NCBI GenBank assembly: GCA_016712745.1
Contig: JADJQN010000003.1
Coordinates: forward strand, 1,302,001 to 1,366,000
DNA length: 64,000 nucleotides
Source of the DNA: Sandaracinaceae bacterium
GTDB lineage: Bacteria > Myxococcota_A > Polyangia > Polyangiales > JADJQN01
Direction: 5' to 3'
Part shown: positions 25,124 through 34,284 of the stretch, in pieces
Numbering within the stretch: position 1 is the stretch's first letter
Layout: each line of letters opens with the position of its first letter
Notes under the pieces: model-generated
What the model saw: the letters and a program-made list of their open reading frames with translations, nothing else
Told to the model about the DNA's origin: nothing
Database searches by the model: none
Made by a program: the position numbers and the translations under genes

Positions 25124-28100
25124 ATGTCCAGCACATCTACGCCGCCGCCGCAGACCCTGGGTCGCTATCGCATCGTGCGTCGTCTCGGCGCGGGCGGCAT
25201 GGCGGAAGTATTTCTCGCGCGCTCGTCGGGTGCGGAGGGCATCGACAAGCTGCTGGTGGTCAAGCGCGTGCTGCCGACCTTTGTGCGCAACGCCAAGTTT
25301 CGCACCATGTTTATCGACGAGGCGAAGGTCGCGATGCGCCTCAATCATCCGAACATCGTTCAGGTCTACACGTTCGAACAAGTGCGCGAGGAATTCTTTC
25401 TCGCGATGGAGTACGTCGACGGTCTCGATCTTGGGCGTTTGGTGGGCGCGGTCCGACGTGCCAAGCGCAGGCTGCCGTACAGCATCGCGGCGTACATCGT
25501 TGCCGAAGCCGCCAAGGGGCTCGACTACGCCCACAATCGCAAGGACGAACAAGGCGAGCCGCTCGAGATCGTGCATCGCGACGTGAGCCCGCAGAACGTG
25601 CTCTTGTCGTTCGAGGGCTCCGTGAAGATTGCCGACTTCGGCATCGCGCGCGCTCGCATGATTAGCGAAGACACCGGCATCATCAAAGGCAAGTTCGCGT
25701 ACATGTCACCCGAGCAAGCGCAGGGTAAGGCCGTCGATCGTCGCAGCGACGTTTACTCGCTTGGCGTCTTACTTGCCGAGCTGCTCATGGGACGCTCGAT
25801 GTACGCCGGGCAAGGCGGCCTCGATGTTTTGGATCTGGTGCGCCAAGGCAAACTCACGCTCCCGCGCAAAGTTGATTTCGATGTGCCGATCGAGCTCGAA
25901 CAAATCGTTCAGCGCGCTACCGAGATCGACGTCGAGGCGCGGTTTCAGTCGGCGCGATCGCTTTCGGGAGCGCTCGCCCAATGGCTTCACGCCCAAGATG
26001 ACGTGGTCGATGGAGCAGCAGTCGAAGCATTGATCGGCGAAGTTGCGCCGCGTGACTCGACCAGTCCCGATGCCGCCGCGCTAAAGAAATCGCCGGGGGA
26101 AAAAACAGATGCCACCGTCGCGACGCTCGCGGCACTCGCACGAGAACGCGGCGCCGAGCGCGATCAAAAAGAACGCCGTCACGTGGTGGTCGTCGCCGGC
26201 CTCGTGCACGCGGAGCAAGACGGTCACGCGTCTACGCCTGATGCCGTCGTGGATCCCGCGACAGCCCACATGCTCGAAGAAATCGCGTACAAAGCCGACG
26301 CCGTTTTGCGTTGGTCCGGTGGAGATGCGGACAAGCGACGTTTTCGCCTGGTGTTAGGTCTGGGCCGCGTAACAGCGTACGAGCCGCTGCGAGGAACGCG
26401 TCTCGCGCTCGATGTACTCGACGCGCTCTCCGGGCTTTCCGCAGACTCGTTGTCGCCGATTCGCGCGGCGCTTGGTATCTCGCGCGGCGTTGTCACCACG
26501 ACCCGCTCATCGGACGGTCGCCTGCGCAGCTTTGAGCCCGTGGGAAGCGTGCTCGATATCGCCGACAAGCTCGCCCAAGCTGCCGCTCCCAACGAAGTGC
26601 TTGCCGGCGGCGAGATCTTCCGCGGTGCGCGTCGGGAGTTTGCGTTCGACGATCGCGAGCCGCGAGAAGTCACCTTTGTGGGCCTTGGCGAAAGTGTTCC
26701 AAAGACCATTCGCGCCTATCGCTTGCTCCGGGCATTTACGCGCGACGAGCGCATGAAAGAAGCATCGCTAGAAGCCGGCGCGCTCGCCATCATTGGACGT
26801 GAACGCGAGTTGCGAGCGATCACCGAGGCGTACCAAGAGTCCGTGCAAACGCCGCGCAGTGGCTTTCTCGCCATCACGGGCGAGCTCGGCGTGGGCAAAA
26901 GCGCGCTGCTCAGCGCAGCTCTTGCGTCGTTCGATCCACCACCACGCATTTTACGGACCGACTGCGCTTTTGGTTCAGGCGAAGTTCCCTACGCGGCAGT
27001 TGCAGAGCTAATCGCTGCCGCGTGCGGCATACGCGTCGAGTCGTCACCGGAAGACGTGCGTAAGGATCTGGATGCGAGCTTGCGTGAGCTAATTCCCAGC
27101 GCCTCTGCGCGTGCGCCCGTCTACACCGCGCTTGAGCTGCTGATTGCTCCACGCACGGGAGTGCGTGCCGCCGATGAGGGTGGCGAAGATCACATCCAAG
27201 CCAATTACCGCGCGCTGCGCACGCTTTTTGGTGCGATCGCGATGCGGGGCCCCCTGGTTGTCTGCATCGATTCACTGCACTGGGCGGATGGCCCAAGCCT
27301 GGAAATCTTAGCGGCCTTCTTGAAGCGAGTTCACGACGTGCCGCATTTCACGCTGCTAAGCACGCGCCCCGACCCCCGTATCACTGCGGCGCTCGGCAAC
27401 ATTCCTGAGCTTGCGTTGAGCGAGCTTGATGGCGAGAGCGGCGCGGCACTCGTGCGTGCTCGTTTTGGTGGCGCGCTCGTTCCCCAGGATGTGGAGCGAG
27501 CGATTTTGGATCGCGCAGGCGGCAATCCCTTCTTCATTGGTGAGCTCGTCGAGGCATTGGTTGAGCGCGGAATCGTCAACTTCGAAGGCGAAGGCACTTT
27601 GCGTCGCGTCGTGCGCAAGCCAGGGCACTTCGCGCTGCCCCGCACACTCGAAGCGGCGGTCGCAGCCCGCATCACGGAGTTGCCGAGTGAGGAGCGTCGT
27701 CTTTTGCGATGGCTCGCGGCCGTTGGCCCAGGCATGCGCTCGGTAGACCTTTCCGATCTTCTCGGTACCGACGCCACCGAATCACTTCGCTCCCTCGGCG
27801 CCCGTGGCCTCATTGAACGCAAACCCAACGGCACGTACGCGTTTCACAGCGCAGTCGCCCGCCATATCGCCTACGAAACGAGCGATCCTGACGATCGCCA
27901 AAACATGCACAAGCGCATCGGCGCCTATCTCAGTGCGCTCGACCAGCCTGTCGCTCCCGCGCGCATCGCACGCCATTTGGAACTTGCTGGAGAGCACGCA
28001 GAGGCCGCACGCGCTTACTTCGATGCTGCAAAAGCTGCGCACGCCGCGGACTCGAATCGTTATGCATTACGCCTCTATCAAAAGGCGTTGCTGCTTCTCG

Positions 28101-29392
28101 GCCCCGACGACCCGACACGCTTTCGGGCTTACACGGGCAAAGAGCAGATCCTGCGCGCGATGGGCCAGCGCCACGAGCGACGCGTCGAGCTCGAAGCCAT
28201 GCGCGCACTGTCCGAGCGTCTCAACGACGCTTCGTTCAAAGCGCAGACATACAATTTACTTGCACGCTACGAGCTCGAAGAAAGTCGAACGGCGGGCGTC
28301 GAAGCTCTGCTGCGCCGCGCAACCGACTCCGCGATCGAGGCCAACGATCGTGGTGCGGAAGTCGAAGCACTGCGCCTCATGGCACAACTCGCACGCGAGC
28401 TTGGCGATGTACCCAAGTCTCTCGATGCGTGTGAGCGCGCTCTCATACGCGCGGGCACCGACGAGTCATCGCTCGAAGCGCGCGGTCTTGTGCTCGTGCA
28501 ACGCGCAATCTTGCTAAGGCGCATCGGTCGGCTCGAAGACTCTCTGAGCTCGGCCGCTGAATCGATCGTTATTTTCCGAAGGATTGGCCATAAGCGAAAT
28601 GAATCAAATGCGCTCAACGCACTGGCCGTCGCGTTGGCCGGCGAGGGCGCGTTCGAAGATGCGGTTGTCTTGCTGCGTAGCTCGGCTGCGCTTGATCGCG
28701 AAACCGGAAATCGTTTTCACCTAGGCATGAAACTCTCGAACATCGGCCAGCTCTACGCGGACCTCGGCGACACGAGTCATGCGATTTCCTTTTTGCATCG
28801 TGCTCTGGAGGTTTTCGACGAGCTCGACGACAAGTCGGGCCTAGCCGATGCGTTGAGTGCGCTTGCCGAAGTGCTCATCGAGCAAGCAGGTGACAGTGAG
28901 AGCGCGGTGCTCACTCTCGATCGCGCCCGCTTTGTCGCCGAGAGCACTCAGGATCACTACGACCTTGCCCGCGAACGTATCGTTCGTGCCGCCATCGAAA
29001 GCTGGCGAGGTCGCCACGACGACGCGTTGAGCTGTCTGCAAGAAGCCGTGTCCGAATCACGTGCGGCGGGCATGATTGGTTACGAGCTTCTGGCGCTCGG
29101 GCGCTGCGCAGAGCTCTTAGCCACGATGAATCGCGACGAGGAAGCCCGCGAAATCGCCATCGAGGTGCTGGTGCGCGTGCGAACGACGGTACGCATGGAA
29201 CGCCTCGAATCCATCTATCTCGCCCTACACCGCGTATTTGAGCGCGTAGGGGACAGTCAGAACGCGATGTACACCCTCGAGCAGGCTCAGAAGCTCGTTG
29301 AAGGGCACCTTGTACAAATACGCGATTCAAATCTTCGTTCGCGTTATCTTGAGAGCCGAACCGTGCAGAACATTCTTGGGAGCCCATCGTGA
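25124..29392 (+). CDS. Large Ser/Thr kinase with cyclase-like, AAA ATPase and TPR domains
   Basis: A 1422-residue multidomain signalling protein. The kinase domain (about 14-285) has GAGGMAEVF, Lys in LLVVKRVLP, HRDVSPQN at 151-158 (Ser155 where classic kinases have Lys), DFG at 171 and SPEQ. Residues about 345-535 resemble a class III nucleotide cyclase (RRHVVVVAGLV, WSGGDADKRRFR, GSVLDIADKLAQAAAPNEV) but lack the first metal Asp and the usual Asn/Arg pair, so it is probably a pseudo-enzyme. An AAA/STAND-like ATPase follows: Walker A GELGVGKS (about 586-593) and Walker B LVVCIDSLHWADG (about 711). TPR helices fill about 980-1400. The stop overlaps the patatin start. Confidence 0.92.
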   Translation: MSSTSTPPPQTLGRYRIVRRLGAGGMAEVFLARSSGAEGIDKLLVVKRVLPTFVRNAKFRTMFIDEAKVAMRLNHPNIVQVYTFEQVREEFFLAMEYVDGLDLGRLVGAVRRAKRRLPYSIAAYIVAEAAKGLDYAHNRKDEQGEPLEIVHRDVSPQNVLLSFEGSVKIADFGIARARMISEDTGIIKGKFAYMSPEQAQGKAVDRRSDVYSLGVLLAELLMGRSMYAGQGGLDVLDLVRQGKLTLPRKVDFDVPIELEQIVQRATEIDVEARFQSARSLSGALAQWLHAQDDVVDGAAVEALIGEVAPRDSTSPDAAALKKSPGEKTDATVATLAALARERGAERDQKERRHVVVVAGLVHAEQDGHASTPDAVVDPATAHMLEEIAYKADAVLRWSGGDADKRRFRLVLGLGRVTAYEPLRGTRLALDVLDALSGLSADSLSPIRAALGISRGVVTTTRSSDGRLRSFEPVGSVLDIADKLAQAAAPNEVLAGGEIFRGARREFAFDDREPREVTFVGLGESVPKTIRAYRLLRAFTRDERMKEASLEAGALAIIGRERELRAITEAYQESVQTPRSGFLAITGELGVGKSALLSAALASFDPPPRILRTDCAFGSGEVPYAAVAELIAAACGIRVESSPEDVRKDLDASLRELIPSASARAPVYTALELLIAPRTGVRAADEGGEDHIQANYRALRTLFGAIAMRGPLVVCIDSLHWADGPSLEILAAFLKRVHDVPHFTLLSTRPDPRITAALGNIPELALSELDGESGAALVRARFGGALVPQDVERAILDRAGGNPFFIGELVEALVERGIVNFEGEGTLRRVVRKPGHFALPRTLEAAVAARITELPSEERRLLRWLAAVGPGMRSVDLSDLLGTDATESLRSLGARGLIERKPNGTYAFHSAVARHIAYETSDPDDRQNMHKRIGAYLSALDQPVAPARIARHLELAGEHAEAARAYFDAAKAAHAADSNRYALRLYQKALLLLGPDDPTRFRAYTGKEQILRAMGQRHERRVELEAMRALSERLNDASFKAQTYNLLARYELEESRTAGVEALLRRATDSAIEANDRGAEVEALRLMAQLARELGDVPKSLDACERALIRAGTDESSLEARGLVLVQRAILLRRIGRLEDSLSSAAESIVIFRRIGHKRNESNALNALAVALAGEGAFEDAVVLLRSSAALDRETGNRFHLGMKLSNIGQLYADLGDTSHAISFLHRALEVFDELDDKSGLADALSALAEVLIEQAGDSESAVLTLDRARFVAESTQDHYDLARERIVRAAIESWRGRHDDALSCLQEAVSESRAAGMIGYELLALGRCAELLATMNRDEEAREIAIEVLVRVRTTVRMERLESIYLALHRVFERVGDSQNAMYTLEQAQKLVEGHLVQIRDSNLRSRYLESRTVQNILGSPS

Positions 29393-30579
29393 CGTTAGGA
29401 GTTGTGCTGTCTGGCGGAGGCGCACGCGGCGCGTACGAGGCGGGAGTGCTCAGCTACGTGTTTGGCGATTTGCCGCGCGCTACAGGGCATGTTCCGCAGA
29501 TTAAGCTTATTTGCGGAACCAGTGTCGGCGCGGTGAACGGCGCCTTCCTCGCCTCGGTCGCCGATGATCCGATCGCCGGTATGTCGCGGCTCATCGATCT
29601 GTGGACGGGTCTCTCGCTAAAAGACATTTTTGATTTCAGCGTGCGCCATGCTTCGCGCATCTACCGCGTCTTGCTTGGCAGTGAGCAAAGCGCAGGCGTA
29701 GGCCTGCTCGATTCAAAGCCGATGTCGAGCATGATTGGGCGCGAAGTAAATTGGCGCCGTCTCTCGCGCAATATCGAGAACGGCTGCATCGACGCGCTCA
29801 CGGTTTCGACGACGCAGGTTTCTACCGGTCGCACGGTCGTGTGGGTGGAGACTGCGCCTGGTGTCACCTCGCCCTATTCGCTGCCTGGTGGCGTGATCAT
29901 GCGCAAGGACAAGATCCATCCCGAGCACGTGCTTGCTTCGGCGGCGATCCCGCTGCTTTTCCCGCCCGTCCTTATTGGCTCGGATTTGTACTGCGAAGGT
30001 GGTTTGCGGTTGAACACGCCGATGGCGCCCGCAATTCATTTTGGAGCGGAGCGTTTGTTGGTCGTTGGGATGGCCACGCCGGTTGGTATTCACGGCAGCA
30101 TTCCTGCTCTTGCGCCGGGACGCGCACCGGGAGCGACCTTCTTGCTTGGCAAGGTGCTCAACGCCTTCATGCTCGATCACGTAACCACCGATCTTGAAGA
30201 ACTGCGCCGCATGAATCAGATGATTGAAGCGGGTGAGCGCGCCTACGGCCCCGAGTTCATGTCGAAGGTGAACACAGAGCTCATCAAGGCAGGGCACCTG
30301 CCGCGTCGACAGGTGCAAGCTTTTGCTGTGCGCCCCAGCCTCGATATCGGTCGTCTCGCAGGGGAGCACCTTCGTAAGAATGCGCGCCGCTTCAACACGG
30401 AGCTTGGCAAGACGTTCCTACGTCTGCTGGATATAGGCGAAGGCGCCGACGCCGATCTCGCGAGCTATCTGCTCTTTGACGGCGATTTTGCGACTCGCCT
30501 TGTCGACCTTGGTCGACGTGACGCAGAAGCCAAACGGGACGAACTCGCGGATTTCCTTTTCGGTACGCAAGATCCCTAA
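29389..30579 (+). CDS. Patatin-like phospholipase
   Basis: GTG start overlapping the giant kinase stop by 4 bp. The 396 residues carry the patatin oxyanion loop GGGARG (9-14) and nucleophile elbow GTSVG with Ser45. The second catalytic element, normally DGG or DGA, reads EGGLRLNTP with Glu203, a conservative change of the catalytic Asp. Patatins release fatty acids from phospholipids. A C-terminal region after about 260 is helical and charged and not part of the core fold. Translational coupling suggests the kinase/ATPase protein controls it, for example by phosphorylation or complex formation. Whether it is still active is open. Confidence 0.9.
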   Translation: MTLGVVLSGGGARGAYEAGVLSYVFGDLPRATGHVPQIKLICGTSVGAVNGAFLASVADDPIAGMSRLIDLWTGLSLKDIFDFSVRHASRIYRVLLGSEQSAGVGLLDSKPMSSMIGREVNWRRLSRNIENGCIDALTVSTTQVSTGRTVVWVETAPGVTSPYSLPGGVIMRKDKIHPEHVLASAAIPLLFPPVLIGSDLYCEGGLRLNTPMAPAIHFGAERLLVVGMATPVGIHGSIPALAPGRAPGATFLLGKVLNAFMLDHVTTDLEELRRMNQMIEAGERAYGPEFMSKVNTELIKAGHLPRRQVQAFAVRPSLDIGRLAGEHLRKNARRFNTELGKTFLRLLDIGEGADADLASYLLFDGDFATRLVDLGRRDAEAKRDELADFLFGTQDP

Positions 30580-30656
30580 GCCGATCGCACTAAGTGCCTT
30601 GATCGACAGCGGATCCTGATGTGCTAGCCTCAGCTCGTTGGTATCCAAAGAGACAC

Positions 30657-31412
30657 ATGCCTAGTCCCAAGCACGTCGCCGAGCCGCAAGCCGCCGAGGA
30701 CTTCCTCCGTCTCGCACTCGAAGCCTCAAACGCCCGAGATCGCGCGAAATTCGCGCGGGCTGGGCTAGCGTCCGAAAGCACCCTGGGCATCGACGCTGAT
30801 ACGCATGCTTTGCTCTTGCGTCAGCTCTATCTCTCGCACCTGGAGCAACGCCGTTTCCGTCACGCAGCGGAGGTTGCGCGTCAAATGGCCGAGGTGGGCT
30901 CAATGCCGGACATCGCGCATCACGACGCTTCGCGTGCGTTGTCAGCGCTCGGTGATTTGCCGGCCGCGATTGTCGAGCAGCGCCTGGCCGCGCGCCTCTC
31001 TCCTTTGACGCGTCGCAGCTTTCACTTCTGGTGTTTAGGGACTCTTCAGCATTTTGCCGGCGACGTGAACGGTGCGGTCGATTCGCTGCGCCGCGGCATG
31101 CGTTGGGCGCGTCGCGACAAGCCTCTTTTGCGCGCGCATTCGGCATTCGTGCGACTCGATTCGGGGGAAGGCGTTCCCAAGCTCGGTGAGATTGTGAAAC
31201 AACTTGCCAAGGCACCCTGCCGCGAAGGCTACGGACAGTTTCTGCTGGGCATGCTCGCTCACCACATGGGCGATAAGGGGCGCGCCACAATGCACCTGCG
31301 GGCATTTTTGCGACGCAACGCGTCGCTCGATCCGGCCAAAGCGACGACTCTTCGCGAAGAGCTGCGCCGCGCGCGAACAGCCCTCGCCCAAAATACAACT
31401 CACCTCGACTGA
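30657..31412 (+). CDS. TPR-like helical repeat protein
   Basis: The ATG at 30657 gives 251 residues without signal peptide or membrane helix. Helical pairs with Ala/Leu spacing typical of TPRs span about 15-245: LRLALEASNARDRAKFARAGL, HALLLRQLYLSHLEQRRFRH, and GQFLLGMLAHHMGDKGRATM followed by HLRAFLRRNA. TPR proteins act as scaffolds; the partner is unknown. It lies 77 bp downstream of the patatin gene on the same strand and could belong to the same transcript. No enzymatic motif seen. Confidence 0.7.
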   Translation: MPSPKHVAEPQAAEDFLRLALEASNARDRAKFARAGLASESTLGIDADTHALLLRQLYLSHLEQRRFRHAAEVARQMAEVGSMPDIAHHDASRALSALGDLPAAIVEQRLAARLSPLTRRSFHFWCLGTLQHFAGDVNGAVDSLRRGMRWARRDKPLLRAHSAFVRLDSGEGVPKLGEIVKQLAKAPCREGYGQFLLGMLAHHMGDKGRATMHLRAFLRRNASLDPAKATTLREELRRARTALAQNTTHLD

Positions 31413-31476
31413 AACACACCGGCGGTTTCGCTGAACACAGTGCGCCTGCTAGAGTGCGGGCGCTGCTTAGCTCTTT

Positions 31477-31482
31477 GGGAGG
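31477..31482 (+). promoter_or_regulatory. Ribosome-binding site of the DUF4215 lipoprotein gene
   Basis: GGGAGG 5 bp before the ATG at 31488. It decides this start over an upstream GTG at 31440 that would put 16 residues in front of the signal peptide. Confidence 0.75.
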
Positions 31483-31487
31483 TTTCC

Positions 31488-32876
31488 ATGCGTCGCTTCA
31501 CATTCATTATTTGCGCTGTGGTCTTAGGTGTCGGATGTAGCTCGTCCCACAGCGACGCGGGCGACGCGGCGATCCTCTTTGACGCAACGATGCCAGACGC
31601 AGGGCGCGATGGCGCAAGGCCGGACGCGCCGCACATCGCCGTGTGCCAAGATGGCGTGCTCGACCCCGGCGAGAGCTGCGATGACGGCAACAGTGACGAT
31701 ACGGATAGCTGCAACAACACGTGTCGCCGCAATTCCTTCTGCGGTGACAATGTCCGCGACGACGGCGAAGTCTGCGACGATGGCGACAATGCTTCGGGCG
31801 ATGGATGCAGCGCCGACTGCCAGTCGAACGAGACCTGCGGCAACAGCATTCGCGACATCGCGGTGGGCGAGCTTTGCGACACCACGCCAGGCTGCGCCTC
31901 GGATTGCCACTCGGTCACGACCTGCGGCAACAACGAGGTCAACGCAGGCGAAACGTGCGATGACGGCAACGCACTTCCCTGGGACGGCTGCGGCGCAGAC
32001 TGCCTCACCGAGCAAGACTTGATCATCAACTCCATGACGATCGGCAGCTCGTCGGTCGGTTGCGACTATTCAGGCGACGGCAACCCCGACAATGCCTTTG
32101 CGCGCGCATTGGGAAGCGCTCTGCCCCTTTTGAATTCGCAGGTCAGCTCAGGCGTGACCGACGGCAGCATCATGATCTTGATGAGCCTTCTTGGTCTTGA
32201 TGACATGACGGGCTCCGTGGATTCCTCGGTGCGTTTGGCCTGGTATCAGGGCAGCGACGGCGACGATAATGCGGACAACAACTTCAGCGGAAGCGCCGAA
32301 GTCTACGGTGCGACCAGCGCGTTCGATGAGACCGGCGCGCCCACCACGTCGTTCGCAAGCAGCATTAGCGAGCATCAGATCTCCGGCGGTCCGGAAGATA
32401 TTTCTTTGCCGTTGGGCTTTCTGCCCTTGCAGCTCGCGCAGTCGCATGTTTCGGGAACACTCACCGCAGCCGACGGACGCGTGAGCGGTTTGACGGGCGG
32501 CCTTTTGTGCGGCGCTGTCAGCGTGCGCACCCTTTCTTCGATCCCCAATATCCTCAACATGATCATGAGCAGCACGCCATGCGATACGTCCGTCGCGCAA
32601 TCGACGATGGCTGACGTTTTGATCGGCGGCGCACGTTCGCTCGTTACGATCAATCCGTCTTCACCCGACGTGGATGTCGATGGCGACGGCCTCGAGTCCT
32701 TCGAAGTCGTCTCGACAGGCGCTTCGATGTGCCAACCGGTCATCGTCGCTTGCATTGATGGCGATGGCACGCGCATCGCAGGCCATGATTGCGCCGGAGA
32801 CGCACGAATGGCTGACGGATTCTCGACCGCGCTGCCCTTTACGGCGACCACGGTCAACGTCATTGGCTTGCGCTGA
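31488..32876 (+). CDS. Lipoprotein with DUF4215 Cys-rich repeats
   Basis: Signal peptide MRRFTFIICAVVLGVGC with lipid Cys17, then an Asp/Ala-rich tether (about 18-50). Residues about 52-170 hold several copies of the DUF4215 (myxobacterial disulfide) repeat, each with the core GESCDDGN or GETCDDGN followed by DGCGADC or DSCNNTC. The rest, to residue 462, is a Gly/Ser/Asp-rich domain with DYSGDGNPDNAFARALGS, and later DVDVDGDGLESFEV and CIDGDGTRI, which look like calcium-type Asp loops. It is probably exposed on the cell surface. A strong ribosome-binding site lies upstream. Function unknown. Confidence 0.85.
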   Translation: MRRFTFIICAVVLGVGCSSSHSDAGDAAILFDATMPDAGRDGARPDAPHIAVCQDGVLDPGESCDDGNSDDTDSCNNTCRRNSFCGDNVRDDGEVCDDGDNASGDGCSADCQSNETCGNSIRDIAVGELCDTTPGCASDCHSVTTCGNNEVNAGETCDDGNALPWDGCGADCLTEQDLIINSMTIGSSSVGCDYSGDGNPDNAFARALGSALPLLNSQVSSGVTDGSIMILMSLLGLDDMTGSVDSSVRLAWYQGSDGDDNADNNFSGSAEVYGATSAFDETGAPTTSFASSISEHQISGGPEDISLPLGFLPLQLAQSHVSGTLTAADGRVSGLTGGLLCGAVSVRTLSSIPNILNMIMSSTPCDTSVAQSTMADVLIGGARSLVTINPSSPDVDVDGDGLESFEVVSTGASMCQPVIVACIDGDGTRIAGHDCAGDARMADGFSTALPFTATTVNVIGLR

Positions 32877-32906
32877 TACGACCCGCTTCTGATATTCTTG
32901 GCGACG

Positions 32907-34235
32907 ATGGCCAAGACAGACGGCAGCGGGCTAAGCAAACTCGACATCGCGCATCAGTTGCGCATGGACGGCAAAAGAGATGAAGCGCTGCGCATCGGCG
33001 TGGCTGGGCTGAATGGCTCGCCCCAGCAGATCGGCACGGCACTTCTTCTCTCGCAAATTTTGGTGGACGCAGGTCGGCCTGAGGTCGCCATTGAAGCGTT
33101 GACGCGCATCATGGATGCCTTCGTGAGGCGAGGCAGCTTGCCAGAAGCCGTTGTCGCGGCCTGGCATCTGAAGCGCGCGGGCCAATCGCCCGATCCGTAC
33201 TACGGCGGGATCGCTGCCGCGTTTGCCAAAGGCTCGAAGCGCGTGGCCGATGTGCCCCAAGCGCCTCCTCCGCTGCCCTCGATGTTGCCGCCGCCCGCCG
33301 GGCTCAATGCAATTTCCGGCGATGCACTTCTTTCGCGCGCTGAACAAGCGCTCGTGACGTTTATGAGTGCCGCCGACGACACGCCGCCCAACTTGAATGT
33401 TCCTTCGTTCCCGCTTTTCGGGGCGCTCGACGCGAAGAGCCTGTCTAAACTTTTGCAGACGCTGATCGTGGTCGATGTCAAACAGAGCGCAGTCGTCATG
33501 AAGCAGGGCGAAGAAGGGCGCGACGCGATTGTTGTAACGCGTGGGGCCTTGTCCGTCGTTCGCAAAAACGACGCGGGCGTTGAGACCAAGCTGGCAGTCC
33601 TTGGGCCGGGCGCAATCGTCGGCGAAATGGCCTTGGTGACGGACGCGCCGCGTGCAGCGACGGTGCGAGCCGACGAGCCCACGATCGTACTGGTCGTGCA
33701 GCGCGACACGCTCGAGAAGATCGCCGCCGAGAATCCCCAGGTTGCAGTGGAACTCGGCAACTTTTGCCGTGGTCGCATGCTCTCGAACCTCTTGCGTCAC
33801 AGCCCGATCTTGTCTGCGCTGCAGCTCGATCAACGCGAGAGCCTTATCACCCGTTTCGAAACGCAATCGTTCGGACCCGGCGACGTGCTCGTCTCCGAAG
33901 AAGAAGACAGTCCTGGGCTGTTTCTGATCGCGAGTGGGGGGGTCAAGGTGATGAGCGCCGACAAAGATGGCGACCGCATTCAACTCGCGCGCTTAGGGCC
34001 TGGCGACGTGGTTGGGGAAATTTCGCTAGTGTTGCGTCGTCCTGCGACCGCGACCGTCGTCGCCGAACACGAAACTGTGACGCTCACGCTACAGCGCGAG
34101 AAGTTTCAGGAAGTCATTCGCGAGCATCCCGCGCTGCTCAACGAGCTTTACGAGCTGGCGACCAAGCGCGAAGAAGAAACCCGCAGCGTGATCGGTCAGG
34201 CGTCGGTTGACGCCTCGGACTTTGTCATCGTCTAA
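32907..34235 (+). CDS. Protein with two cyclic-nucleotide-binding domains
   Basis: Start chosen at ATG 32907 (an in-frame TTG lies 9 bp earlier). The 442 residues begin with a helical, TPR-like N-terminal region (about 1-90) and a Pro-rich linker (PPPLPSMLPPPAG). Two cNMP-binding beta-barrels follow: one at about 167-272 with GPGAIVGEMALVTDAPRAATV, the other at about 295-402 with GPGDVVGEISLVLRRPATATV. Both keep the phosphate-cassette Gly-Glu and a nearby Arg. No DNA-binding or kinase domain is attached, so it is probably a regulatory subunit or sensor for cAMP or cGMP. No functional nucleotide cyclase is encoded here. Confidence 0.88.
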   Translation: MAKTDGSGLSKLDIAHQLRMDGKRDEALRIGVAGLNGSPQQIGTALLLSQILVDAGRPEVAIEALTRIMDAFVRRGSLPEAVVAAWHLKRAGQSPDPYYGGIAAAFAKGSKRVADVPQAPPPLPSMLPPPAGLNAISGDALLSRAEQALVTFMSAADDTPPNLNVPSFPLFGALDAKSLSKLLQTLIVVDVKQSAVVMKQGEEGRDAIVVTRGALSVVRKNDAGVETKLAVLGPGAIVGEMALVTDAPRAATVRADEPTIVLVVQRDTLEKIAAENPQVAVELGNFCRGRMLSNLLRHSPILSALQLDQRESLITRFETQSFGPGDVLVSEEEDSPGLFLIASGGVKVMSADKDGDRIQLARLGPGDVVGEISLVLRRPATATVVAEHETVTLTLQREKFQEVIREHPALLNELYELATKREEETRSVIGQASVDASDFVIV

Positions 34236-34284
34236 GAGCGTTCGCGCGCATGGCGTGCATCCTCGCGCGTGTTAGCCTGTTGGC

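Noticed and set aside
31440..31487. Upstream GTG start for the DUF4215 lipoprotein
   Set aside because: It would place 16 residues before the signal peptide, and the ribosome-binding site is just before the ATG at 31488.
32931..33983. Minus-strand frame of 350 residues opposite the cNMP-binding protein
   Set aside because: Shadow frame; the plus strand has two clear cNMP domains.
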